From CBDCXF01 sp965223755 (GTDB taxonomy: Bacteria; Acidobacteriota; Thermoanaerobaculia; Multivoradales; JAHEKO01): a DNA stretch of 64,000 bases. The stretch spans positions 496,001 to 560,000 of the forward strand of contig CBDCXF010000001.1 of assembly GCA_965223755.1 (NCBI GenBank), in the 5' to 3' direction. The position numbers were made by a program, and so were the translations under genes. This document shows positions 41,593 through 49,276 of this stretch, one piece after another. The first letter of the stretch is position 1. Each line of letters opens with the position of its first letter. The notes below the pieces were generated by a model, which was not told where the DNA came from, searched no databases, and saw only the letters and a list, made by a program, of their open reading frames with translations.

Positions 41593-42408
41593 CTACAACT
41601 GAAACTCGTCGCCGAGATAGATCTTGCGTACTTCCGGGTCGGCCGAAAGGTCGGCCGGCAGGCCATGCCGCAGAATTTGGCCTTCGTTGATGATGTAGGC
41701 GCGATCGGTGATGCGCAGCGTCTCGCGCACGCTGTGGTCGGTGATGAGCACGCCGATGCCCATCTCTTTGAGGTGAGAGACGATGCGTTGAATATCGATG
41801 ACCGCGATCGGGTCGATGCCGGCGAACGGCTCGTCGAGCAGAATGAAGGCCGGATCGAGAACCAAGGCGCGCGCGATCTCGCAGCGGCGCCGTTCCCCGC
41901 CCGAAACCGACACCGCGAGGGTCTTGCGGATCGATTCCAGGCCGAATTCGCGCAGCAGTTGGTTGGTGCGTCGACGGCGCTCGGCCAGCGGCAGGTCGAG
42001 GGTTTCGAAGATGGACATCAGGTTGTCCTCGACCGTCATGCGGCGAAAGACCGAAGGTTCCTGAGGGAGGTAGCTGACGCCCTTCTTGGCGCGCACGTAC
42101 ATCGGCAGCTCGGTGATCTCCTCATCGCCGAGAAAAACGTGTCCGCGATCGGGAGGGGTCAGGCCCACCACCATGTAGAAGGTGGTGGTCTTGCCGGCGC
42201 CGTTGGGGCCCAGCAGCCCCACGACTTCGCCCGGTAGCACTTCGATGTCGACGTCGTCGACCACCGCTCGGCCACGATAGACCTTGCGCAAACCCTCGGC
42301 GCGCAGCACTCGGGCTCGGGGCCGCTGTTGCCCGATCTGCGATTTCAGCCCCTCACCGTCGGGGGTTTTTTCGGGGACCAGGATCTGGGGTGGGCGCTCG
42401 TTGCTCAT
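41593..42408 (-). CDS. lptB: LPS export ABC transporter ATPase LptB
   Basis: Cytoplasmic ATPase powering LptFG. Walker A GPNGAGKTTTFYMVVGL, Q-loop segment YLPQEPSVFRRMTVEDNLM, signature VSGGERRRCEIARAL, and Walker B AFILLDEPFAGIDPIAV are all intact, with the D-loop and H-loop (LITDHSVRETLRI) following. It has 271 residues with about 35 extra N-terminal residues. It overlaps the lptC/A stop by 4 bases. Its permease partner is the LptF-LptG fusion at 27.0-29.4 kb. Confidence 0.95.
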   Translation of the reverse strand: MSNERPPQILVPEKTPDGEGLKSQIGQQRPRARVLRAEGLRKVYRGRAVVDDVDIEVLPGEVVGLLGPNGAGKTTTFYMVVGLTPPDRGHVFLGDEEITELPMYVRAKKGVSYLPQEPSVFRRMTVEDNLMSIFETLDLPLAERRRRTNQLLREFGLESIRKTLAVSVSGGERRRCEIARALVLDPAFILLDEPFAGIDPIAVIDIQRIVSHLKEMGIGVLITDHSVRETLRITDRAYIINEGQILRHGLPADLSADPEVRKIYLGDEFQL

Positions 42409-44435
42409 CCTTCTCCCTGGTCCCGGTCGGCGGTCGTCGCGGCGGTAGCCTCGACCGCTGCCGTGGGGACCTCCTGGATCATTTCCGGCTGCGGACCGCG
42501 GTCCATCACCGCCTCGCCTGTCGAGACATCGTAGGTCAGGCGCTTGCCGGTCACCTCGGAGCCATCGTCGGAGCGAGCCAACACCGGGTCGCCGGTAAAA
42601 ATCGCCTCCTCGGCGCCAATCTCATAGACCGCGGTGTCCCCGGTCACGACCTGCTTGCCGACGGTGTCGACCATGCGCGTTGCTCCGTCGCAGCGCATGC
42701 GCTCAGCGCTCCCTCCGTCATCGAGTTCGACATCCATATTGGCGCAACTCAGCGTGCGGCCCTGGCGCTGCGCGCTAGCGTTGCCGAGCAGGTGTACTAC
42801 TTCCTCGTCTTCGCTGTACTCGAGGCTGTCGGAGGTCGCTTCGACGGCGATCATCTCTCCTGTTTCGGCGTCCGGGCGCTCAAAGATCATGCGTACATCG
42901 CCGTCGGCGAAGACGACACGACGATCCAGTTCGGAATCGATGGTCTCGGCCACCAGCAGGTCTCGATTGCGCCACAGTCGAGCATCCCCAATCAGGTGGA
43001 CGATGCCGCCGTCCTGTTCCCAGACTGCTTCCTGGGCTTCAAATTTGGTGGGACCGTCGCCTTCGCCGAGGACGCCCGGTTCCTGCCCCTGTTCGTATTC
43101 GCCGCGCACCGGCCGCACCGTCCGTGCGGTGCGCAATTCAGCGTCGTAGGAGATGCGCGGCGAAGTCAGGTGGCCGCCGGTGAAGGTGGTTTGCGCCGGT
43201 TGTCCGTTGACGACAAAGGTCCGCGTGGCCGAGTCGTAGGTTGCGGTGTCGCCGGCGGTCGTCGCGTCTTCCTCTTGCACCCGGACATCTCGGGTGAGAT
43301 CGACCTGGCTGAGTTCGCCTCTGGCAAAGCGAAAACGCGCGCTTTCGCCGGTGGCGCTACGACCTCCGTCCGGAGTGTGCTCGACGATCAGTGCTTGTGG
43401 CGCCGCGGTTCCGGAAAGCGGATTGCCCGCGCTCCAGGCGATGTCGACGACCAGCCCCTGCAAGGTGTGGCGGGTCGGCCCTCTTACCAAGGTGAGTTTG
43501 GCCGGTGGATTGCGCGCCAGTCGGGTACGGGTCAGTTCGCCTTGGGTATCGAAATCGAGGTCGAAATTGTTGGCGATGACGTGGAGGACTTGATCGTCGG
43601 CGGTCGACGAGAGCGCCTCGCCACCCTCGCTCGCTTCGGCGGGTCGCTGCGCCGCTTGCACCCAGGTACCGCGCACGCGCCGCCGCAACTCGATTCGGCT
43701 CAGGGCGCCGTCGCTGGCGAATGCGCTCAGTTCGTGGGCCTTGATCTCGGAGCGCCCCTGGCGTAGTAATACGCCGCCCGCAACATCCAGGCGCTCGTCC
43801 TGGCCGAGATAGGTGGCTCGCCGCCCTTGCAGGAGGTAGTTGGGGCCGCCCGCTGAGTCGGTCATGGTGAAACGTACCCGGCCGACCAGCCGCACGATGT
43901 CGTTTTCGAGTTCCGCTTCCAGCCGGTCAGCCCGTCCGAAAAGGCCTTTGCCCCGCCACAACTGCACCCGTCCTCGACTGCGGACGATGCGGCCCGGATC
44001 GAGGTCGAGGCGATTGGCCCGCAACTCGGTACCCGCGGCGCCGCGCATCTGCACGTTGCCGCGCAATTGAGCGGTGTTGGACTGCAAATCGAAGGAAGCT
44101 TCCTCGGCCTGCGCGAAGATGGTGTTGCCGTCGGGACGGTAGATCTCGATCGGGCCCACGTCTTTGAGCAGCACCTGGCGGTCGCCGCGGTTGACCACCT
44201 GCGCAGCGCGGATGCGGAACAGCTTGGTGTCCCCGATCGAGACCGTGTGGTCGAAGCCGATGCTGATATCGACATCGACCTCGCCGGGTGTCGTCGTGCG
44301 GCGGTCCACGGCAACGGTGGGTGTGGTCGGCTGCTGGCGTCCAAACCAAAACAGAAATCCCAACAAGCCGATGAAGGCGAGAAAGAAGACCAGAAGGATG
44401 CGCCGGATGGCGCGAATCGACGCGGGCGATGGCAC
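42405..44435 (-). CDS. LptC/LptA-like fusion (periplasmic LPS-transport bridge)
   Basis: A 676-residue protein with one N-terminal membrane helix (LLVFFLAFIGLLGFLFWFG), then an LptC-like beta domain, then several OstA/LptA-like segments of repeated short strands (AQLRGNVQMRGAAGTELRANRLDLD, DLLVAETIDSELDRRVVFADGDVRM, VVTGDTAVYEIGAEEAIFTGDPVLARSDDGSEVTGKRLTYD in separate strands). Typical LptC and LptA are separate proteins of about 190 residues each, so this looks like a fused, extended periplasmic bridge. Start is taken as GTG 44435, the only plausible start after the accA stop at 44482 that keeps the membrane helix. It overlaps lptB by 4 bases. Confidence 0.82.
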   Translation of the reverse strand: MPSPASIRAIRRILLVFFLAFIGLLGFLFWFGRQQPTTPTVAVDRRTTTPGEVDVDISIGFDHTVSIGDTKLFRIRAAQVVNRGDRQVLLKDVGPIEIYRPDGNTIFAQAEEASFDLQSNTAQLRGNVQMRGAAGTELRANRLDLDPGRIVRSRGRVQLWRGKGLFGRADRLEAELENDIVRLVGRVRFTMTDSAGGPNYLLQGRRATYLGQDERLDVAGGVLLRQGRSEIKAHELSAFASDGALSRIELRRRVRGTWVQAAQRPAEASEGGEALSSTADDQVLHVIANNFDLDFDTQGELTRTRLARNPPAKLTLVRGPTRHTLQGLVVDIAWSAGNPLSGTAAPQALIVEHTPDGGRSATGESARFRFARGELSQVDLTRDVRVQEEDATTAGDTATYDSATRTFVVNGQPAQTTFTGGHLTSPRISYDAELRTARTVRPVRGEYEQGQEPGVLGEGDGPTKFEAQEAVWEQDGGIVHLIGDARLWRNRDLLVAETIDSELDRRVVFADGDVRMIFERPDAETGEMIAVEATSDSLEYSEDEEVVHLLGNASAQRQGRTLSCANMDVELDDGGSAERMRCDGATRMVDTVGKQVVTGDTAVYEIGAEEAIFTGDPVLARSDDGSEVTGKRLTYDVSTGEAVMDRGPQPEMIQEVPTAAVEATAATTADRDQGEG

Positions 44436-44481
44436 GGGATCACTGGATGTTGATGACTCGCGATGCTGATAGGTCGGGAAG

Positions 44482-45435
44482 CTAGTTCTCGACCACCACT
44501 CCCAACTTGCGGAAACGTTCGTACCGGCGTTCCAAACGCTCATCGGTCGACAACTCGGAAACTTCTTTGAGAGCCTGGGTCAGGGCCACCTCGACCTCGC
44601 GATAGGCACCCTGGGGGTCGCTGTGCGCGCCGCCCGGCGGCTCTGGAACGATGCCGTCGATCACTCCCAGTTCTGCCAGGTCGGGCGCGGTGATGCGCAT
44701 CGCGGCCGCCGCCGCCGCTCTTTTTTCTTGGTCTTTCCAGAGAATGGCGGCACAGCCCTCCGGCGAAATCACCGAATACACCGCATAACGCAACATCAGG
44801 ACTCGGTCGGCAACACCCAAGGCCAGCGCTCCCCCGCTGCCACCCTCACCGATGACGACCGCGACGATCGGCACCTTGAGCAAGGCCATGGCTTCCAGAT
44901 TGCGGGCGATCGCTTCGGCTTGGCCGCGCTCCTCGGCACCGATGCCTGGATAGGCGCCGGGAGTGTCGATAAAAGAAACCACTGGACGGCCGAAGCGCTC
45001 GGCCATGCGCATCACCCGCAGAGCTTTGCGGTAGCCCTCGGGGCGCGGCTGACCGAAGTTGCGTTGGATGCGCTGCTGGGTGCTGCGGCCCTTCTGGTGG
45101 CCGACGACCGCCACCGACTGACCGGCAAAGGTGGCGAATCCCGAGACGATGGCCGCGTCGTCGGCGAAGTTGCGGTCGCCATGGAGCTCCAACCAGTCCT
45201 CCATCAGATGTTCGATGTAGTCGAGAGTTTGCGGACGCTGAGCGTGGCGCGCGGCGAGGGTGGTTTCCCAGGGCGTCAGGCGCGAGTAGACACGCTCCGT
45301 CTCGCGCTCGAGCTTGCGTCGTACTTTGGCAATTTCCCCCTCGTTGCGCGCGTCTTCCGGGTAGCTTTCCAGCTCCTCCAACTGACGACGCAGCTCGATC
45401 AAGGGTTGTTCGAATTCGACTTCCGGAGTACTCAC
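44482..45435 (-). CDS. accA: acetyl-CoA carboxylase carboxyltransferase subunit alpha
   Basis: Part of the carboxyltransferase that makes malonyl-CoA for fatty-acid synthesis. Family motifs include FEQPLIELRRQLEELE, ALRVMRMAERFGRPVVSFIDTPGAYPG, IGEGGSGGALALGVADRVLML and YSVISPEGCAAILWKD. GTG 45435 gives MSTPEVEFEQPLIEL, matching family N-termini; ATG 45459 would add MIFASVAS. No clear ribosome-binding site is seen at either. A weak TTGACC-N17-TAGCGT element overlaps the alternative N-terminus. The gene heads the run leading to lptC/A, lptB and rpoN. Confidence 0.93.
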   Translation of the reverse strand: MSTPEVEFEQPLIELRRQLEELESYPEDARNEGEIAKVRRKLERETERVYSRLTPWETTLAARHAQRPQTLDYIEHLMEDWLELHGDRNFADDAAIVSGFATFAGQSVAVVGHQKGRSTQQRIQRNFGQPRPEGYRKALRVMRMAERFGRPVVSFIDTPGAYPGIGAEERGQAEAIARNLEAMALLKVPIVAVVIGEGGSGGALALGVADRVLMLRYAVYSVISPEGCAAILWKDQEKRAAAAAAMRITAPDLAELGVIDGIVPEPPGGAHSDPQGAYREVEVALTQALKEVSELSTDERLERRYERFRKLGVVVEN

Positions 45436-45534
45436 TGAGGCCACGCTAGCAAAAATCATTCCAACGGTCAAAACGGCCGCAAAACACAAGTTGTTGAGGC
45501 AACTTTGGACCTTCAGCGACTTGTGGGAGAGATC

Positions 45535-48174
45535 CTAAAACAACTGGTAGGGATCGACATCCACCAGGATTCGCGACGAAGCCCGCTGTGGTAGTGCCCG
45601 CGCTACGCTGTCGCGAAGCTGGCGCGAATTGTCCCCCAAGATCAGCGCCTGATAGCGCCAGCGCCCGGCCAACCGCTCGTAGGGAGCTGCCTGCGGGCCA
45701 CGAAGTCTCAGGCCTCTGGCCTTGGGATCGCTACGAATCGAGTGCGCGATGTCGCGCAGGCAGGCGTGGGCGCGTTTGCGGTTGCGGTCCTCGACCACCA
45801 CTTCAATGAGCCGGCTGAAGGGGGGATAGTGATAGTGCCGCCGGAATTCCATTTCGCGTTGGGCGAAGAGTTTGTCATCCCCTCGTAGAGCTGCTTGGAT
45901 GGCGTAGTGGTCCGGCTGCCGGGTCTGGATGAGGACCTTGCCTGGGACTTCCCCACGTCCGGCTCGTCCGGCCAATTGTGCCAAGAGGGCGTAGGTGCGT
46001 TCGACGCCGCGGAAGTCCGGGAAGCTGAGGTAGGTGTCGGCGTTGAGAACCGCCGCCAAGGCGACATTGGGAAAGTGGTGTCCCTTGGCGACCATTTGGG
46101 TGCCGACGAGAATGTCGCTTTCGCCGCTGCCGAAGCGCTCCAGGATGTTGCGCAGCCCCGAGCCACGAGCGGTGTCGCGGTCGAGAATGTCGACCCGGGC
46201 GGCGGGAAACAGCTCGCGCACTTGCTCCTCGACCCGTTCGGTACCGGCGCCAACCGCGTCCAGTTCTTCGCGCCCGCACTCGGCGCAGGTGTTGGGAATC
46301 GGCCGCGAGGCGCCGCAGAAGTGGCATTTGAGCGACTGCCTCTTGCGATGGACCGTCTGCGCGAGGCCGCATTCCGTGCAGGCATGGTCATGTCCGCAAG
46401 CGGCGCACAGCAACACCGGAGCGTAGCCGCGTCGATTGCGCAATAGGATGGCTTGGCGGCCCTCGTCCAAGCAGGTTTGCAGTTCGGCCAGCAGACGACG
46501 GGAGAAGACGATCTCGCCGGGGCGCCGCGGTGGCGGTTCGAGGCGCAAATCCACCACCTCGCCCTCGGGCGGCTGGGCATCGGCCACTCGGTTGCGGATC
46601 GCGAGGGGCTGCAGTCGCTGGCGTTCGACGTTGTGGCGGCTTTCGAGGCTGGGGGTTGCGGTGCCCAGAACTAGAGTTGCTTCGACTGGAGTTGCTTCGA
46701 CTGGAGCTGCTTCGACTGGAGTTGCTTCAACTGGAGTTGCTCCAGCCGGGGTTGCTCCAACCGGTGTTGCGCCGGCAGCGGTCGCGCCAGTGCCGCGAGC
46801 GCGAATATAGGCCATGTCCCGACCGTGGTAGCGAGGGGAGTTCTCCTGCTTGTAGGAGGTGTCGTGTTCTTCGTCGACAACCAGCAAGCCGAGGTTGGCG
46901 AGCGGGGCGAAGAGAGCCGAGCGCGGCCCGAGCACGACCTGGGCCTTGCCGGAGCGGATGCGCTCCCACTCTTGTGCGCGCTCCTGCTTGCTGAGACCGG
47001 AATGGAGGATGGCGTGGCGATCGCCAAACCGCGCCCCGACCTGGCGGGCCAGCCCCGGCACCAAAGCGATTTCGGGCACCAAAATAAGGGTGGTTCGACC
47101 CTGTTCGAGTACGTGTTCGGCCGCGCGCAGATAGACCTCGGTTTTGCCGCTGCCGGTAATGCCGTGGAGGAGAAACGCGCCGCCACCGACATCCGTTGCG
47201 CCGCAGATGGCGTCCACCGCCACCTGCTGCTCGTCGGTCAGAGTCCAACGAGGCGCTTCAGCTTCGCCGGGTTGCCGATTGCCGAGCCGATGGTTGGCGA
47301 GTTCGAGCGAGCGCACTTCGACGAATTCGCGCAGGACATCGAGCTTGACCAAACGTCGCAACACGCCTTCACCACAGCCAATCTCGGTGAGGATCTCTTC
47401 TTTGCTCGCAGGACGCCCGAGTTGGTCCAGGTAGTCGACCACTTCCCGCCCGGGTTTCGACCTGCCAACCTTTGCCCGAATTGCCTCGCCGTTCGCGGAT
47501 GTCGACTCCCCTGCCAATTCAAAGGCGCGACCGAAACGAGCGCCGCGATCGGTTCGTCGACCTTCGTAGCGGATCCAACCTCGCCGGCCGAGGTCGGAGA
47601 GCACCGGCCACAGCGTCTTGAGGTCCGCCAGTTCGCCGAGTTCGCTGACCGCTCGGGCGGCGCCGTCGCGCAAGTGGTCGAGCACCAACTGCGCCAGCCG
47701 TTCTTCGGCGATCGCAAACGCGCCGGCATCGGTGATGCGCACGCGCTCGCGTCCCCACGGCGTCAGTCCGGAAGGGATCATCGACTTAAGGACCTCCCCC
47801 AGCGGGGCGAGGTAGTAGTCGGAGATGAAGCGGCCGAGTCCGAGCAATTCAGAGGAGAGCACCGGCTCGCGGTCGGTGATGTCAACGATCGGCCGCAGCT
47901 TGTGAGGCGTGTTCGGTACCTCGGTGAGGACGGCGACGATGACGCCTTCCACTTGGCGCCGTCCCAGGGGGGCGACGCACCTCATGCCAGGACGTGGGGT
48001 TGCCGCCACCGTCTCCGGCAAGAGGTAGGTCAATGGGCCGAGATTGGGCACCGGAACGGCGACCTCGACAGCCGCGGCGGACCTCTCGACTGGTGAGGCC
48101 GGACTTTCGACCAAGGCCAGGTTTTCGCCCGAGGCCAGCTTTCGGCCAGAGGCTGGGGTTTCCTCGACCGTCAT
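45535..48174 (-). CDS. priA: primosomal replication protein N' (PriA helicase) with repetitive insertion
   Basis: 3'-5' helicase that restarts collapsed replication forks. Its N-terminal 3'-DNA-binding domain is followed by Walker A GITGSGKTEVYL, the DEEHDTSYKQ box, and eight zinc-binding Cys in CAACGHDHACTECG, LKCHFCG and CAECGREE. GTQMVAKGHHFPNVALAAVLNAD and LAQLAGRAGRG complete the helicase. ATG 48174 is chosen; the open frame upstream is a shadow. Between motif II and motif III (GTATPSLES) about 40 residues of (A/G)ATPVE-like pentapeptides are inserted, encoded by a 15-bp tandem repeat. It has 879 residues, longer than the usual 730-830. Lack of motif changes suggests it is functional. 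Confidence 0.93.
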   Translation of the reverse strand: MTVEETPASGRKLASGENLALVESPASPVERSAAAVEVAVPVPNLGPLTYLLPETVAATPRPGMRCVAPLGRRQVEGVIVAVLTEVPNTPHKLRPIVDITDREPVLSSELLGLGRFISDYYLAPLGEVLKSMIPSGLTPWGRERVRITDAGAFAIAEERLAQLVLDHLRDGAARAVSELGELADLKTLWPVLSDLGRRGWIRYEGRRTDRGARFGRAFELAGESTSANGEAIRAKVGRSKPGREVVDYLDQLGRPASKEEILTEIGCGEGVLRRLVKLDVLREFVEVRSLELANHRLGNRQPGEAEAPRWTLTDEQQVAVDAICGATDVGGGAFLLHGITGSGKTEVYLRAAEHVLEQGRTTLILVPEIALVPGLARQVGARFGDRHAILHSGLSKQERAQEWERIRSGKAQVVLGPRSALFAPLANLGLLVVDEEHDTSYKQENSPRYHGRDMAYIRARGTGATAAGATPVGATPAGATPVEATPVEAAPVEATPVEATLVLGTATPSLESRHNVERQRLQPLAIRNRVADAQPPEGEVVDLRLEPPPRRPGEIVFSRRLLAELQTCLDEGRQAILLRNRRGYAPVLLCAACGHDHACTECGLAQTVHRKRQSLKCHFCGASRPIPNTCAECGREELDAVGAGTERVEEQVRELFPAARVDILDRDTARGSGLRNILERFGSGESDILVGTQMVAKGHHFPNVALAAVLNADTYLSFPDFRGVERTYALLAQLAGRAGRGEVPGKVLIQTRQPDHYAIQAALRGDDKLFAQREMEFRRHYHYPPFSRLIEVVVEDRNRKRAHACLRDIAHSIRSDPKARGLRLRGPQAAPYERLAGRWRYQALILGDNSRQLRDSVARALPQRASSRILVDVDPYQLF
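46676..46795. repeat. 15-bp tandem repeat within priA (about 8 units)
   Basis: Units of consensus GTTGCTTCGACTGGA repeat in register: exact at 46676-46690 and 46691-46705, one change in each of the next two, then increasingly diverged units (GTTGCTCCAGCCGGG, GTTGCTCCAACCGGT, GTTGCGCCGGCAGCG). On the coding strand they encode pentapeptides such as ATPVE and ATPVG. The unit length is a multiple of three, so copy-number change would keep the frame. Confidence 0.92.
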
Positions 48175-48194
48175 GATGCCTTCGTCAGGCTTCC

Positions 48195-48466
48195 TCAGTG
48201 GACGGTGGAAATTTCGCCGGAATCGGTGGCTTGCGCGCGACAGGTGTCCGAGCAGTAATCCGAGTCGCCCTCGGTCAACGCCTTGTGTCGTGGCAGGTAG
48301 ACGCCGCACTGAGCGCAAACGACGAGGTTCTCCCCGCCCGCTGTTTCGGGACCGAGGGAGAGCGCCGCTCAAACGGTCGGCGCGTCTGGGTCGACTTGGG
48401 TGCAAAGCTGCGCGCCAACCACCAGACTGCGGTCAGGAGAACGATGAAAATGACGATGCGAGGCAA
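48195..48466 (-). pseudogene. PP0621-like zinc-ribbon membrane protein, frameshifted
   Basis: One frame encodes the N-terminal membrane anchor (MPRIVIFIVLLTAVWWLARS) and a basic linker but ends in noise. A shifted frame directly after it encodes NLVVCAQCGVYLPRHKALTE, then YCSDTCRAQA and a stop at 48195. A CxxC...CxxxC ribbon preceded by a short membrane helix is the layout of small PP0621-type proteins of about 80-90 residues. The second frame has a stop (TGA) upstream and no start of its own, so the gene is split, with the shift between about 48310 and 48370. Either an assembly error or a decayed gene. It starts upstream of priA and ends 21 bases before its ATG. Confidence 0.7.
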
Positions 48467-48531
48467 GGGCTGGTTCTCAGTTGGCGGTTGCCAGTGAACA
48501 GTTGTCAGTGTTCAGTTTGCGGCCGCAAGCT

Positions 48532-49053
48532 CTAGTCTTTCGACTTCTTGCGACTGTGTTTCTTGAGCGTCTTCTCGAGAGCATCTTCGACCTTGGTCTC
48601 TGCGGTTGCCTCGGCGATGCGGTTGACGTGCTCGATCTCGCTGACGATGAAGTACTTGGCGCGCTCGTACATCTTCTTCTCGCGAAACGACAGGCTTTTC
48701 TTGGTGCTCACCAGGCGCAGATTCTTGAGCACGCTGGCCACCTCGGTGAGATCGCCGGTCTTCATCTTGTCGAGGTTCTGTTTATAACGGCCCTTCCAGT
48801 CCTTGTAGGTGTCGATCTTGCCGTCTTCCAGAAGGGCCAAGAGTTCCTTGATCTGTTTGCGGGTGCAGAGCTTGCGCAATCCGACTAAGTCCAGGTTCTG
48901 TTTGGGAACCATGACCGTCGACTCATTGGCGAACAGAGTCAGATAGTAAAACGTCTCCTCAACGCCATCGAGAGTCGTCTTCTCGATTTTCTGCACCGAC
49001 CCCACACCATGGCTGGGGTACACCACCTTTTGTCCTACTTTGTATGTCGCCAC
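48532..49053 (-). CDS. carD: CarD-family transcriptional regulator
   Basis: RNA polymerase-binding regulator that stabilises open promoter complexes. The N-terminal RNAP-interaction domain has YKVGQKVVYPSHGVGSVQKIE and YYLTLFANESTVMVP; the helical C-terminal domain has LLALLEDGKIDTYKDWKGRYKQN...LSFREKKMYERAKYFIVSEIEHV. It has 173 residues and a Lys-rich tail. GTG 49053 is the start because GGGAGG lies 5 bases upstream and the N-terminus then fits the family. A consensus promoter lies 186 bases upstream, next to an IS element. Confidence 0.93.
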   Translation of the reverse strand: MATYKVGQKVVYPSHGVGSVQKIEKTTLDGVEETFYYLTLFANESTVMVPKQNLDLVGLRKLCTRKQIKELLALLEDGKIDTYKDWKGRYKQNLDKMKTGDLTEVASVLKNLRLVSTKKSLSFREKKMYERAKYFIVSEIEHVNRIAEATAETKVEDALEKTLKKHSRKKSKD

Positions 49054-49238
49054 ATTGCCTCCCGAATCGATACTGCAGCCTCTGCCAACATCGCGGCGCC
49101 CCAGTTCAAAGGGGTCGCCCGCCACGACGCGGACACCTTCTTGTGGAATCGTCCTTGTTGGGATCGTTGCCGCAGGGCTGGAATTCGCTCGTCCTAATTT
49201 TGGCGTAAGTGCTTAAAAATCGGCTACTTACGGGGCTT

Positions 49239-49267
49239 ATTGTAGCTGAAAAAAGCCCATTTGTCAA
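49239..49267 (-). promoter_or_regulatory. consensus sigma70-type promoter upstream of carD
   Basis: On the minus strand TTGACA (49267-49262) and TACAAT (49244-49239) are separated by 17 bases. It is placed to transcribe carD with a leader of about 180 bases. The -35 box ends one base from the IS481-type terminal repeat that starts at 49269, so the DNA upstream of the promoter is insertion-sequence DNA. The leader (49054-49238) holds no ORF that I can support. Confidence 0.82.
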
Positions 49268-49276
49268 CTGCATGTC

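Noticed and set aside
42390..43766. 458-aa plus-strand open frame opposite the LptC/A gene
   Set aside because: Antisense to a gene with membrane helix, beta-repeat structure and operon overlaps; translation is low-complexity without recognisable domain.
46825..48096. 423-aa plus-strand open frame opposite priA
   Set aside because: Antisense to conserved PriA helicase motifs; no independent start signal.
48478..48531. Short degenerate direct repeats downstream of carD (CAGTTG/CAGTGTTCAG type)
   Set aside because: Imperfect and short, with only one 6-base inverted pair (TGAACA/TGTTCA); no support as a terminator.
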